From Sulfurisoma sediminicola (GTDB lineage: Bacteria > Pseudomonadota > Gammaproteobacteria > Burkholderiales > Rhodocyclaceae): 64,000 nt of DNA. The stretch spans positions 310,001-374,000 of the forward strand of contig NZ_BHVV01000001.1 of NCBI RefSeq assembly GCF_003865015.1, in the 5' to 3' direction. Each line of letters begins with the position of its first letter. The stretch's first letter is position 1. The notes under the pieces were generated by a model. That model saw nothing but the letters and a program-made list of their open reading frames with translations. It was not told the origin of the DNA and ran no database searches. The position numbers and the translations under genes were made by a program. This document shows, in pieces, positions 53,997 through 63,179 of this stretch.

Positions 53997-55430
53997 ATGC
54001 GCAGCCGATTGCAGCAAGCCGGCCTGGTCCTCCTCGGAGCCATCGCCGGAATTCTCGTCAGCGTCAATATCTCGGCCATCGCCCAGAAAGGTGGCGAAGC
54101 GCTGCCGATCGAAGAGTTGCGCTCCTTCGCCGACGTCTTCAACGCAGTGAAGCAGGGCTACGTCGAACCCATCGAGGACAAGAAGCTGATCACCCATGCC
54201 ATCTCCGGCATGCTCTCCAACCTCGATCCGCACTCGGCCTATCTCGACGCCGACGCCTACAAGGACCTGCAGGTCTCGACCCAGGGCGAGTTCGGCGGGC
54301 TGGGCATCGAAGTCGGCATGGAGGACGGCTTCGTCAAGGTCGTCGCGCCGATCGAAGACACCCCCGCCTGGAAAGCCGGCGTCAAGGCCGGCGACATCGT
54401 CATCAAGCTCGACGAAGCCCCGGTCAAGGGCATGACGCTCAACGATGCCGTGAAGAAGATGCGCGGCAAGCCCAAGACCTCGATCAAGCTCACCATCATC
54501 CGCAAGGGCGAAACCAAGCCACTCGAGATCACCATCGTCCGCGACAAGATCAAGGTGCAGAGCGTCAAGTCGAAAATGATCGAGGACGGCTACGGCTACC
54601 TGCGCATCACCCAGTTCCAGGAGGAGACCACCGCCGACGTGGTCAGGCAGTTCGACAAGCTGGTCAAGCAGGCGGCCGAGAACAAGGGCGACACCAAGGA
54701 ACTGCGCGGCCTCGTACTCGACCTGCGTAACGACCCGGGCGGCCTGCTGCACTCGGCCATCGGCGTTTCCGCAGCGTTCCTGCCGCCGAAAAGCCTGGTC
54801 GTGTCGACCGATGGTCGCACCGAAGATGCCAAGCGCAAGTACATCGCGGCCGCCGAGGACTACGCGCGCAGCCCCCGCGAGGACGTGCTCAAGAACCTGC
54901 ACGGTTCGGCCAAGTCCATCCCGATGGTGGTGCTGGTGAATGGCGGCTCGGCCTCGGCCTCCGAGATCGTCGCCGGTGCCCTGCAGGATCACAAGCGCGC
55001 CGTCGTGCTCGGTACCCAGACCTTCGGCAAGGGCTCGGTGCAAACCGTGCTGCCGCTCTCCAACAACGCGGCGATCAAGCTGACCACGGCGCGCTATTAC
55101 ACGCCGAGCGGCCGCTCGATCCAGGCCAAGGGCATCACGCCCGACGTCGCCGTTGAAGAGACGCCCAACGGCGGCTCGCGCGACCGCCTGCGCGAAGCCG
55201 ATCTCGAGCGCCATCTCGCCGGCACCGAGGCCGATAAGGGTACGGAGAAGGATCCCGCCAAACCAGCCAAGCCGCAGCAGGGCAAGAACGGCAAGGACGG
55301 CAAGGACAAGGGCAGCAAGGCCGAGGAGGACGAAGCCAAGGCCCCCGTCTTCGAGATCGCATCGAAGAACGACTACCAGCTGAGCCAAGCCATGAATCTG
55401 CTGAAAGCCTGGCAGATCATGAAGAAATAG
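53997..55430 (+). CDS. ctpA: carboxyl-terminal processing protease (S41 family)
   Basis: Periplasmic serine/lysine protease. The 477-aa protein has a signal or anchor helix (residues 7-28), a PDZ domain (GGLGIEVGMEDGFVKVVAPI) and the S41 catalytic core with Ser in NGGSASASEIVAGAL and Lys in TQTFGKGSVQT. A lysine-rich low-complexity stretch (GKNGKDGKDKGSKAEED) lies before the C-terminal helix. It follows envC by 42 bases, as in many proteobacteria. Confidence 0.96.
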   Translation: MRSRLQQAGLVLLGAIAGILVSVNISAIAQKGGEALPIEELRSFADVFNAVKQGYVEPIEDKKLITHAISGMLSNLDPHSAYLDADAYKDLQVSTQGEFGGLGIEVGMEDGFVKVVAPIEDTPAWKAGVKAGDIVIKLDEAPVKGMTLNDAVKKMRGKPKTSIKLTIIRKGETKPLEITIVRDKIKVQSVKSKMIEDGYGYLRITQFQEETTADVVRQFDKLVKQAAENKGDTKELRGLVLDLRNDPGGLLHSAIGVSAAFLPPKSLVVSTDGRTEDAKRKYIAAAEDYARSPREDVLKNLHGSAKSIPMVVLVNGGSASASEIVAGALQDHKRAVVLGTQTFGKGSVQTVLPLSNNAAIKLTTARYYTPSGRSIQAKGITPDVAVEETPNGGSRDRLREADLERHLAGTEADKGTEKDPAKPAKPQQGKNGKDGKDKGSKAEEDEAKAPVFEIASKNDYQLSQAMNLLKAWQIMKK

Positions 55431-55457
55431 CGGTCAGACCAGGACAAGCGATCGGCC

Positions 55458-55928
55458 ATGAGCATGGATGTCGAACGCGCACGCCACCTGCGCGACAAGG
55501 AGCGCGGACTGCACCGGCCGCATGCCTTTGCGCGGCAGCCGGGCACGCGCAAGCACCGCGAGATCCGCTTCTCCAGGCTGAAGCTGGATCAGGTCGAGCA
55601 GGCCTTCGTGCTGCTCTCGGGCCTCGATGGCCTGACGGTGTCGCCGGGCATCGTGCCCCACGGCATCTCGGTCTGGTATGAAATCACCGACTACACCATG
55701 GAAGGGCTCGAGGCCGCGCTGATCGACCAGGGCTTCCACCTCGAGAACACGCTCTACAGCAAGCTGGTGCGGGCCCTGGTGTATTTCGTCGAGGAAACAC
55801 AGTTGCGCAACATGCGCCAGCCCGAGCGACTGCTCAAGAAGTCGCACGAGGTCTATTCCAAGGCCTGGGATCATCATCCGCACGGCGATCACGACGACAC
55901 GCCGGCAGATCTGCGCGAACAAAAGTAA
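55458..55928 (+). CDS. conserved-looking hypothetical protein (156 aa)
   Basis: A soluble protein with a basic N-terminus (RPHAFARQPGTRKHREIRFSR) and a central alpha/beta region with LSGLDGLTVSPGIVPHGISV and YEITDYTMEGLEAALIDQGF, a layout like small ligand- or metal-binding ferredoxin-like folds. The tail is His/Asp-rich (HHPHGDHDD) and could bind metal. It sits between ctpA and the ThiF-like gene, seven bases before the latter. No known family recognised. Confidence 0.7.
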   Translation: MSMDVERARHLRDKERGLHRPHAFARQPGTRKHREIRFSRLKLDQVEQAFVLLSGLDGLTVSPGIVPHGISVWYEITDYTMEGLEAALIDQGFHLENTLYSKLVRALVYFVEETQLRNMRQPERLLKKSHEVYSKAWDHHPHGDHDDTPADLREQK

Positions 55929-55935
55929 GCCGGGC

Positions 55936-56685
55936 GTGGACGACGGTCAACTGCTCCGCTACAGCCGCCACATCCTGCTGCCGCAGATCGGCGTCGAAGG
56001 GCAGGAAAGGCTGCTGGCCGCGCGCGCACTGGTCGTTGGCGCCGGCGGCCTCGGTTCCCCTGCCGCCTACTACCTCGCCTCGGCCGGCGTCGGCACCCTG
56101 GCGTTGGCCGACGGCGACAGCGTCGATCTCACCAACCTGCAACGGCAGATCCTGCACCGCGTCGATTCGGTCGGCCGGCTCAAGGCCGAGTCGGGCCGCG
56201 ACACGCTGGCCGGCATCAATCCCGAATGCCGCGTCGACGCCATCACCGAGCGCCTCGCCGGCGAGCGCCTCGACGAAGAGATCGCCCATGCCGACGTCGT
56301 GCTCGACTGCTCGGACAATTTCGCCACCCGTCATGCCATCAATCGCGCCTGCGTCAAATTCGGCAAGCCGCTGGTCTCCGGCGCGGCGATCCGCTTCGAC
56401 GGCCAGATCGCCGTCTTCGATTCGCGCCGGCATGACGCACCCTGCTATCACTGCCTCTTCCCCGAGGCGGAGGACGTCGAGGAAGTTCGCTGCGCGGTGA
56501 TGGGTGTATTCGCGCCGCTCACCGGCATCGTCGGCACGGTGCAGGCGGCGGAGGCGCTCAAGCTGCTGATCGGCTGCGGCACCTCGCTGGCCGGGCGCCT
56601 GCTGCTGCTCGACGGCCTGGCGATGGAATGGCGACAGATCGCGGTGCCGCGCGATCCGGCCTGCCGCGTCTGCGGCGGGCAGTGA
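55936..56685 (+). CDS. ThiF/MoeB/HesA-family adenylyltransferase
   Basis: E1-like enzyme that adenylates the C-terminal Gly of a sulfur-carrier protein (ThiS or MoaD). The 249-aa protein has the nucleotide loop VVGAGGLGSPAAYYLA, the NLQRQILH motif and the zinc tetrad CYHC with CRVC near the end. The cysteine in EVRCAVMGVFAP is close to the place of the usual catalytic Cys. The start is a GTG at 55936. MoeB or ThiF cannot be separated here. Confidence 0.92.
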   Translation: MDDGQLLRYSRHILLPQIGVEGQERLLAARALVVGAGGLGSPAAYYLASAGVGTLALADGDSVDLTNLQRQILHRVDSVGRLKAESGRDTLAGINPECRVDAITERLAGERLDEEIAHADVVLDCSDNFATRHAINRACVKFGKPLVSGAAIRFDGQIAVFDSRRHDAPCYHCLFPEAEDVEEVRCAVMGVFAPLTGIVGTVQAAEALKLLIGCGTSLAGRLLLLDGLAMEWRQIAVPRDPACRVCGGQ

Positions 56686-56697
56686 CGCCGGCGCAGC

Positions 56698-59478
56698 TCA
56701 ACCGTCGATGCTCGTCACGAACGGTGGCGCCTGTAGCAAGGCGACGAACTCCTCGGCGCGGACGGGCTTGCTGAAAAGGTTGCCCTGAAACACGTCACAG
56801 CCCATCGCCGCCAGCAGGGTACTTTGGCCGCGCTCCTCGACGCCCTCCGCCACCACGGTGTAATGCAGGACCTTCGCCAGAGAGATGATGCGCTCGACGA
56901 TCGCCTGCTGCCGCGCGTCGGGCAGCAGATTGACGATGAAGCCGCGATCGATCTTCAGCACGTTGGCGGGAACCTGGGTCAGATAGACCAACGAAGAATA
57001 GCCGGTGCCGAAGTCGTCGAGGGCGATGCCAACGCCGATGGCCCGCAGCGCACTCAGGGTCGCGTTGGCGTTGGCCGAATCGCCGACCGCCATCGACTCG
57101 AGGATTTCCAGTTCGAGCCGATGCGCGTCCAGCGAATACTTGGCGAGGGCCTGGCGTACCTGAGTCACGATCTCACCCGAGTGGAACTGTGCCGCGGAAA
57201 CGTTGACCGAGACGGGGATTGGCGCCTGACCCTGCGCGTCCCAGGCCGCCATCTGCGCGCACGCGGCGTCGATGACCCAAGCCCCCAGCCTCACGCCGAG
57301 GCCGATCTCGTCGATGATCGGGATGAATCTCCCCGGCGAGACGACGCCGCGGCCGGGCGACGCCCAGCGGATCAGCGCTTCAGCGCCGATGATGCGGCCG
57401 CTGCTAACCGCGACCTTGGGCTGGTAGAGGAGGTGGAACTCCTGGCGATCCATTGCTTCGCGCAATTCCTGCGCCAGCTCGAAGCGCGCGCCGATCGCGG
57501 CATTCATCCGACTCGAATAGAAGTGATAGCCGCCGCGCCTGGCACGCTTGGATTCGTACATCGCGGCGTCCGCATTCTTCAGCAGGTTCTCGATATCCGC
57601 ACCGTTTTCCGGGAACAGTGAAATGCCGATGCTCGCCGAGGAGCTGACGCGGCGCCCGCCGATGTCGATGGCGCGGGAAAATTCCGAGCTGAGCTTGCGC
57701 GCGATGCGGTCGACGATATCGATGGCCTCTTCCGGCGGCAGATCGGGAATCAGCACGATGAACTCGTCCCCGCCGAGGCGCGCTACGGTGTCGGAACCAC
57801 GCGCCAGCCGCTTGAGTCGCGCCGCCAGCGAGACCAGCAGCATGTCCCCGGCCGAATGGCCGAGGCTGTCGTTAATCTGCTTGAAGTCGTCCAGATCGAC
57901 GAGCATCACCGCCACGACCTGACCCTCCCGCTGCGCCCGCAGCAGCGCCTGCTCGAGGCGATCGCGCAGCAGGACGCGGTTGGGAAGGTCGGTGAGCGGA
58001 TCGTAATGCGCCTGCCGGTAGAGTTTCTCTTCCCAGGCGATGTTGGAGGCGGCGGCGATCAGCCGGTCGGCGAGGCTGCGCCCGCCCTGCACGATCTCGC
58101 CGGTTTCCTGCGGCAGCTGCCGGTAGGCGAGCAGCAGCGCTGCGTCGAAGCGCTCGCCGATGCGGGCGGGGAAGACCAGCACCAGTTTCGCGCCCTCGTC
58201 GGCGAACGGTCGCAGGTACTCGGTGCCCGCCGCCGCCAGCTCCACCTGGAACCAAGGCTGGTCCTTGCTCCACGCCGGCTTGGGCACCCCGCCGAGATAG
58301 CGCTTCGTCACCGCCAACCGATTGTCAGCTCCGGCTTCCACTTGCCAGAGGCGCACGCCATCCTCCTGATCGAAGCGCACGACGGCCGCGCCGTCGCACG
58401 GGACGGCCAGCCGCACATGTTGAAGCAGCATCTCGATCACCACTTCCATCTCGGCATTCGCGAGGATGGCGCGATCGAGTTCGCCCAGGATCTGCAGCAG
58501 ATGGAACTTGCAGTTCAGGCTTGCCGACATCCGGTTGAACGATTCCGCCAGGCTGGTGAACTCGTCGTTTCCGGTGATCTCGACGCGGCTGGAGAAATCG
58601 CCACGCGCCAACTGCCGGGTGTGCTTCTCGAGCAACTCCAGCGGCTGCATCTGGCGGCGAATCTGGCTGATCGCGAGCCAGGCCGCCAAGGCGAGGGCGA
58701 GGAGCATGATGGGCGGAAATATCTGGCGGAAACGCGTCAGGATGGCCAGGACCTCCTTCTTGGATTCGGTGACGATCATGATGAAGCCCTGGCTGCCCAG
58801 GCTGGCCTGCATCTGCGCATTCCAATAAGCCGCGAGGTGATCCTCGGCGCCGACCTGCCAGGCGAATACGCCCGTGTTCAGGTTCGTCAGCTGCTGCGGC
58901 CACTGGAAACCCGGTGACACGGCGAGGCCCGGCGTGCAGTACAACAGGCTGCCGGACGCCGTGAGGATGCAATAGGGCTCGGCGGCCTCCTCGTCCCACC
59001 AAAGGGAGTCCGTTTCCAGCCGGCCCCTGATCAGGCGCGACGAGCCCTCCAGTAGCACCAGCATCGACGGCCCGTCCTTGTCCGAGAGCTGTAGAACGCC
59101 GCGAAACCGCCGCAAATGCGATTCCTCAAAAGCTGCCAGCGGTTCGACCGCGGCCCGTTCGACGATCTCCAGGGAACGGAAGCCTTCGACCCGGGCAGGT
59201 AGCTGCCCTCCGGCACCCGGACTATTCTTCGCGGAATACTCCGCGGCAAGATGCACCAGCGCCTGCTCCCGCCACCTCAGCCGCTGCACCAGGCTCATGC
59301 CGACAGCTTTCGAATCCTGCTGCAGGCGGCGGTAGTTGAGCTCGACCAGCATGTCACTTACATGCAGGTAGGCAAAGAACGCCAGCCCGCCCAGCGGAAT
59401 CATCGCGGCGAGGAGGAAGAGCACGAACAGCCGTCGCGCGACGCGGCTTTGCAGTCCGGATACCGGTATCTTCTTCAT
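56698..59478 (-). CDS. membrane GGDEF-EAL cyclic-di-GMP enzyme with HAMP and GAF-like domains
   Basis: The 926-aa protein has a membrane helix (residues 16-37), a periplasmic sensor region to about 250 and a second helix (254-272). A HAMP domain (about 272-325), a GAF-like region (330-480), a GGDEF domain and an EAL domain follow. GGDEF is intact (569-573) with the inhibitory RxxD five residues upstream (560-563). EAL (699-701), DDFGTGYSS and AEGVEE are intact, so both synthesis and hydrolysis of c-di-GMP are possible. It could tune type IV pilus behaviour; no partner is encoded nearby. Convergent with the ThiF gene. Confidence 0.95.
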   Translation of the reverse strand: MKKIPVSGLQSRVARRLFVLFLLAAMIPLGGLAFFAYLHVSDMLVELNYRRLQQDSKAVGMSLVQRLRWREQALVHLAAEYSAKNSPGAGGQLPARVEGFRSLEIVERAAVEPLAAFEESHLRRFRGVLQLSDKDGPSMLVLLEGSSRLIRGRLETDSLWWDEEAAEPYCILTASGSLLYCTPGLAVSPGFQWPQQLTNLNTGVFAWQVGAEDHLAAYWNAQMQASLGSQGFIMIVTESKKEVLAILTRFRQIFPPIMLLALALAAWLAISQIRRQMQPLELLEKHTRQLARGDFSSRVEITGNDEFTSLAESFNRMSASLNCKFHLLQILGELDRAILANAEMEVVIEMLLQHVRLAVPCDGAAVVRFDQEDGVRLWQVEAGADNRLAVTKRYLGGVPKPAWSKDQPWFQVELAAAGTEYLRPFADEGAKLVLVFPARIGERFDAALLLAYRQLPQETGEIVQGGRSLADRLIAAASNIAWEEKLYRQAHYDPLTDLPNRVLLRDRLEQALLRAQREGQVVAVMLVDLDDFKQINDSLGHSAGDMLLVSLAARLKRLARGSDTVARLGGDEFIVLIPDLPPEEAIDIVDRIARKLSSEFSRAIDIGGRRVSSSASIGISLFPENGADIENLLKNADAAMYESKRARRGGYHFYSSRMNAAIGARFELAQELREAMDRQEFHLLYQPKVAVSSGRIIGAEALIRWASPGRGVVSPGRFIPIIDEIGLGVRLGAWVIDAACAQMAAWDAQGQAPIPVSVNVSAAQFHSGEIVTQVRQALAKYSLDAHRLELEILESMAVGDSANANATLSALRAIGVGIALDDFGTGYSSLVYLTQVPANVLKIDRGFIVNLLPDARQQAIVERIISLAKVLHYTVVAEGVEERGQSTLLAAMGCDVFQGNLFSKPVRAEEFVALLQAPPFVTSIDG

Positions 59479-59524
59479 GGCATCAGGATCGGCTCATTGG
59501 ATTCGCCATGTCGGTCATGTAGCG

Positions 59525-60001
59525 TCAATGATTCGCCGCCACGCCGATGAAGGCGCCGTTGTTGGCGCGGACGATGTCGTCGCGAGCCTTGGAAGCCGTG
59601 AGTTGCTTCGCCGTCTGGCCGTCCGGCCCCATGCTGTAGAGGTCGAAATCGCTGTTGAGCGGATTGAGGTTCTTGTCCTTGCGGATCTGCCCTTGGTTCG
59701 GCGGCGGGTCGATGTCGATCGGCAGATACTGGTAGGCCCTGCCCCATGGGTCGGTCGGTATCGGGATGCCCAGCACACCGAGGCTAGGAGGAAAGGTCCT
59801 GTTGTCCGCATGGTACCGGTTCAGCGCGAGGGCGATGCCGGCGATGTCGGCGGTGGCCTGGGTGACGCGCATCTTCTCCGTATAGCCACGATAGCTGTTG
59901 AGGGCGATGCTGGCGAGCGTCCCGACGATCACCATGCCGATCAGCACCTCGATCAGCGTCATCGCCGCCTGGCGGCATCGCCTCGTTTGCCTTTCGAACA
60001 T
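59525..60001 (-). CDS. type IV prepilin-like / pseudopilin protein
   Basis: The 158-aa protein has a basic leader and the pilin helix MTLIEVLIGMVIVGTLASIA, with Glu5 in place. Cleavage would fall after Ala rather than the usual Gly (AAMTLIE), which is tolerated in some pseudopilins. The C-terminal part (PTDPWGRAYQYLPIDIDPPP) resembles GspG-type major pseudopilins, which bind calcium. I choose the ATG at 60001; 60016 is also possible. It is 46 bases upstream of the GGDEF-EAL gene on the same strand. PilD at 30421 would process it. Confidence 0.8.
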   Translation of the reverse strand: MFERQTRRCRQAAMTLIEVLIGMVIVGTLASIALNSYRGYTEKMRVTQATADIAGIALALNRYHADNRTFPPSLGVLGIPIPTDPWGRAYQYLPIDIDPPPNQGQIRKDKNLNPLNSDFDLYSMGPDGQTAKQLTASKARDDIVRANNGAFIGVAANH

Positions 60002-60075
60002 GGAGAGCCTGCCCATTACGCCAATAGTGGGAATAGTGCGAACAAATATAGCACCGCGGCCGTGCCAACATCCCT

Positions 60076-61221
60076 CTATTCTGGCAACCTCGCCCGGAGA
60101 AAGAGGTCTGCGCCGAAGGCATGGCGCTCGAGCACTTCGAGCCGCCGCGCGCCAGCGAGATCCTCGAGTTCGGGCAGGTCGAACATGCCGCGCGCCTTGT
60201 CGCCGAGCAGCAGCGGCGCCTGGTAGATCAGCAGTTCATCGACGAGGCCCTCGCGCAGCAGCGAACCGTTGAGCCTGAAGCCGGCCTCGGCCATGACTTC
60301 GTTGATGCCACGGCGGCCGAGTTCGGTCAGCAGGGCCGGCAGATCGACCTTGCCGACGGCGTTGGGCAGCGCCAGAACGTCGACGCCGCGGGCTCGCAAC
60401 TGCGCGGCCTTTTCGGGCTGCTCGACGGCGCAGGCCACCAGCGCATGACCATCCGCCAGGATCGCCGCATCGAGCGAAATCTCGAGCCGGCTGTCCACAA
60501 CGACACGCAGCGGCTGGCGCGGCGTGTCGATTCCATCCACGTCTCGCACGGTGAGGCGCGGATCGTCGTCGCGCACGGTACCGATGCCGGTGAACATCGC
60601 GCAGCTTCGCGCCCGCCAGGCATGGGCATCGCGGCGCGCCTCGGGGCCGGTGATCCATTGCGATCTGCCGTTGTTGAGGGCCGTCTTGCCGTCGAGGCTG
60701 GCGGCGACCTTGAGCCGCAGCCAGGGGCGGCCGCGGGTCATGCGCGAGACGAAGCCGATGTTGAGTTCGCGCGCCTCGTCCTCCATCAGGCCGCTGTCGA
60801 CGCGGATGCCGGCGAGCTCGAGACGCGCCAGCCCCTCGCCCGCGACCAGCGGATTGGGGTCGCGCATCGCCGCGACCACGCGCGTGACGCCAGCGTCGAT
60901 CAGTGCGTCGGCGCAGGGTGGTGTGCGGCCGTGATGCGAGCAGGGCTCTAGGGTGACATACACGGTCGCCCCGCGCACCGTACCGCCAACGCGCCCAGAA
61001 GGAAGTGCCCTTGGGGTGCCGACCTTTCGCACGACGTCGGCCAGCGCATTGATCTCGGCGTGCGGCCGCCCGGCCATCTCGTGCCAGCCCTCGCCGATCA
61101 CCGTGCCATCCCTGACGATGACGCAGCCGACACGGGGATTCGGCGTGGCGGTATAGAGGCCGCGCCGCGCCAGTTCCAGCGCGCGCGCCATGAACTCGCG
61201 GTCGGCCGCCGAGAAGCTCAT
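60076..61221 (-). CDS. ribD: bifunctional riboflavin deaminase/reductase RibD with an in-frame inserted repeat
   Basis: RibD deaminates and then reduces the pyrimidine intermediate of riboflavin synthesis. The 381-aa protein has the deaminase zinc site HAEINAL (residues 54-60) and PCSHHGRTPPC (93-103), then the reductase domain (KVAASLDGKTALNNGRSQWI). Between them, residues 64-80 (RKVGTPRALPSGRVGGT) are extra. Homologues run from the HAE helix to RGATVYVTLEP with about seven residues, here 22. The inserted DNA matches a segment of murE. The active site should be intact. Confidence 0.95.
   Translation of the reverse strand: MSFSAADREFMARALELARRGLYTATPNPRVGCVIVRDGTVIGEGWHEMAGRPHAEINALADVVRKVGTPRALPSGRVGGTVRGATVYVTLEPCSHHGRTPPCADALIDAGVTRVVAAMRDPNPLVAGEGLARLELAGIRVDSGLMEDEARELNIGFVSRMTRGRPWLRLKVAASLDGKTALNNGRSQWITGPEARRDAHAWRARSCAMFTGIGTVRDDDPRLTVRDVDGIDTPRQPLRVVVDSRLEISLDAAILADGHALVACAVEQPEKAAQLRARGVDVLALPNAVGKVDLPALLTELGRRGINEVMAEAGFRLNGSLLREGLVDELLIYQAPLLLGDKARGMFDLPELEDLAGARRLEVLERHAFGADLFLRARLPE
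60991..61029 (-). repeat. in-frame inserted repeat in ribD, short form
   Basis: The coding strand reads KVGTPRAL directly followed by PSGR. The bases match the murE copy (21597-21662) at both ends; the nine-codon middle block is absent. Same orientation and frame as in murE. Confidence 0.75.
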
Positions 61222-61234
61222 GACGCTCGAGCGC

Positions 61235-61290
61235 AGCGAGCTTGCGGGCTCCCCCGCCCCGGGGCGGGGGTCGGGGGTGGGGGGCGTTCA
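61235..61290. repeat. GC-rich hairpin repeat between nrdR and ribD (copy D)
   Basis: CCCCCGCCCCGGGGCGGGGG hairpin followed by a G-run series (GGGTGGGGGGCG), in the opposite orientation to copies B and E. A GAGCGCAGCGAGC motif lies alongside. It reaches the nrdR stop. Confidence 0.6.
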
Positions 61291-61761
61291 TGCTTTGCGC
61301 GAACGCGATACGCGAGGCTTCACCTCGCGTATCGCGTCGGAGAACTCGTCGAGGTCCTCGAAGTTGCGATAGACGGAGGCGAAGCGGATGTAGGCGATCT
61401 TGTCGAGCTTCTTCAGCTCGCGCATCACCAGCTCGCCGATGCGCTGCGACACCACCTCGCGCTCGGCCAGTTGCACCAGCCGCTCCTCGATGCGGTCCAG
61501 CGCGGCGTCGACGGCATCGGTCGTCACCGGGCGCTTGCGCAGCGCCAGCATCATGCTGGCCTTGAGCTTGTCGCGGTCGTACTCGATGCGGCTGCCGTTC
61601 TTCTTCACCACCAGCGGCAGTTGCAGCTCGACCCGCTCGTAGGTGGTGAAGCGCTTGTCGCAGGCGAGACAGCGGCGGCGGCGGCGAACGGTGTCGCCGT
61701 CCTCGTTCTCCCGTGTATCGACGACCTGGGTGTTAGGCTCGGCGCAATACGGGCATTTCAT
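61288..61761 (-). CDS. nrdR: transcriptional repressor NrdR
   Basis: ATP/dATP-sensing zinc-ribbon and ATP-cone repressor of ribonucleotide reductase genes. The 157-aa protein starts [18 protein letters not shown], with the second zinc pair CLAC, then the ATP-cone ([19 protein letters not shown]). The last codons form a 15-bp inverted repeat. It lies between glyA and ribD on the same strand, as in many proteobacteria. Confidence 0.96.
   Translation of the reverse strand: MKCPYCAEPNTQVVDTRENEDGDTVRRRRRCLACDKRFTTYERVELQLPLVVKKNGSRIEYDRDKLKASMMLALRKRPVTTDAVDAALDRIEERLVQLAEREVVSQRIGELVMRELKKLDKIAYIRFASVYRNFEDLDEFSDAIREVKPRVSRSRKA
61301..61335. repeat. 15-bp inverted repeat in the nrdR 3' end
   Basis: ACGCGATACGCGAGG, loop CTTCA, then the exact complement. 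It is wholly inside the nrdR coding sequence ([10 protein letters not shown]), 12 codons or fewer before the stop. It may act in termination or mRNA stability. Confidence 0.7.
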
Positions 61762-61785
61762 GCCGCAGCCCTCCGGGCCTCAAAA

Positions 61786-61872
61786 TGAAAAGCCCTTTTC
61801 TGATGGCCCCCATCCCCCCGGCCCCCTTCGCCAGGAAGGGGGCGACTGGTCACCTCGCCCTGCGGGCGAGCA
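61786..61872. repeat. GC-rich hairpin repeat between glyA and nrdR (copy E)
   Basis: CCCCCATCCCCCC then hairpin CCCCCTTC-GCCAG-GAAGGGGG (61822-61842), then CGACTGGTCACCTCGCC and a short GCCC/GGGC hairpin. Same order as copy B next to engB. It fills most of the 132-base gap and probably acts as the glyA terminator. Confidence 0.7.
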
Positions 61873-61893
61873 ACAAATTCGATCGGCAGGCGA

Positions 61894-63141
61894 TCAATCG
61901 CCATAAACCGGGAACTTCTTGCACAGCGCCGCGACCTCGCCGCGCACGCGTGCCAGCACGGCCTCGTCGCTCGGTGCATCGAGCACGTCGGCGATCAGGT
62001 TGGCGACCTGCTCGGCCTCGATCTCGGTGAAGCCGCGCGTGGTCATTGCCGGCGTCCCGATGCGGATGCCCGAAGTGACGAAGGGCTTCTGCGGGTCGTT
62101 GGGGATGGCGTTCTTGTTGACCGTGAGATGAGCCTTGCCCAGAGCCGCTTCGGCATCCTTGCCGGTGATGTTCTTGGCCTGGAGGTCGACGAGGAAGACA
62201 TGGCTCTCGGTTCGGCCGGAGACGATGCGCAGGCCGCGCGACTTCAGCACCTTGCACATCACCTGGGCGTTGTCGATCACCTGCTCCTGATAGTTGCGGA
62301 ACTCGGGCGTCATGGCCTCCTTGAAGGCCACGGCCTTGGCGGCGATGACGTGCTCCAGCGGGCCGCCCTGCAGGCCGGGGAAGATGGCCGAGTTGATGGC
62401 CTTCTCGTGCTCGGCCTTCATCAGGATCAGGCCGCCGCGCGGGCCGCGCAGGGTCTTGTGGGTAGTCGAAGTCACGACGTCGGCGTGCGGCACCGGGTTG
62501 GGGTAGAAGCCGGCGGCGACGAGGCCGGCGTAGTGGGCCATGTCCACCATGAAGATGGCGCCGACGTCCTTGGCCACCTTGGCGAAACGCTCGAAGTCGA
62601 TCTTCAACGCGTAGGCCGAAGCACCGGCGATGATGAGCTTGGGCTTGTGCTCGTGCGCCAGCTTCTCCATCGCATCGTAGTCGATCTCCTCTTTTGCCGT
62701 CAGGCCATAGGGCACGACCTTGAACCACTTGCCGCTCATGTTGAGTGCCATGCCGTGGGTGAGGTGGCCGCCTTCGGCCAAGCTCATGCCGAGGATGGTA
62801 TCGCCCGGCTTGAGGAAGGCGAGGAACACGGCCTGGTTGGCCTGCGAGCCGGAATTGGGCTGGACATTGGCGCAATCGGCACCGTAGAGCTTCTTGGCGC
62901 GATCGATGGCCAGCTGCTCGGCCACGTCCACGTGCTCGCAGCCGCCGTAGTAGCGCTTGCCGGGGTAGCCCTCGGCGTATTTGTTGGTGAGCTGGGAGCC
63001 CTGCGCCTCCATCACCGCCCAGGAGACATAGTTCTCCGAGGCGATCAGCTCGATATGGTCTTGCTGGCGCCTGGTTTCTGCCTCGATTGCGGCCCACAGC
63101 TCGGGATCGGTCTTGGCGAGGGTGTTTTTCTTCGAGAACAT
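61894..63141 (-). CDS. glyA: serine hydroxymethyltransferase
   Basis: PLP enzyme interconverting serine and glycine with tetrahydrofolate. The 415-aa protein has [15 protein letters not shown] at the N-terminus, the PLP lysine in [14 protein letters not shown] and YGGCEHVD. I start at the ATG at 63141 ([10 protein letters not shown]); the long upstream frame overlaps the phosphatase gene and is a shadow. Confidence 0.98.
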   Translation of the reverse strand: MFSKKNTLAKTDPELWAAIEAETRRQQDHIELIASENYVSWAVMEAQGSQLTNKYAEGYPGKRYYGGCEHVDVAEQLAIDRAKKLYGADCANVQPNSGSQANQAVFLAFLKPGDTILGMSLAEGGHLTHGMALNMSGKWFKVVPYGLTAKEEIDYDAMEKLAHEHKPKLIIAGASAYALKIDFERFAKVAKDVGAIFMVDMAHYAGLVAAGFYPNPVPHADVVTSTTHKTLRGPRGGLILMKAEHEKAINSAIFPGLQGGPLEHVIAAKAVAFKEAMTPEFRNYQEQVIDNAQVMCKVLKSRGLRIVSGRTESHVFLVDLQAKNITGKDAEAALGKAHLTVNKNAIPNDPQKPFVTSGIRIGTPAMTTRGFTEIEAEQVANLIADVLDAPSDEAVLARVRGEVAALCKKFPVYGD

Positions 63142-63179
63142 GGCGGGCTTCCGTTCAAATCGGGGAGGCCCGCATTTTA

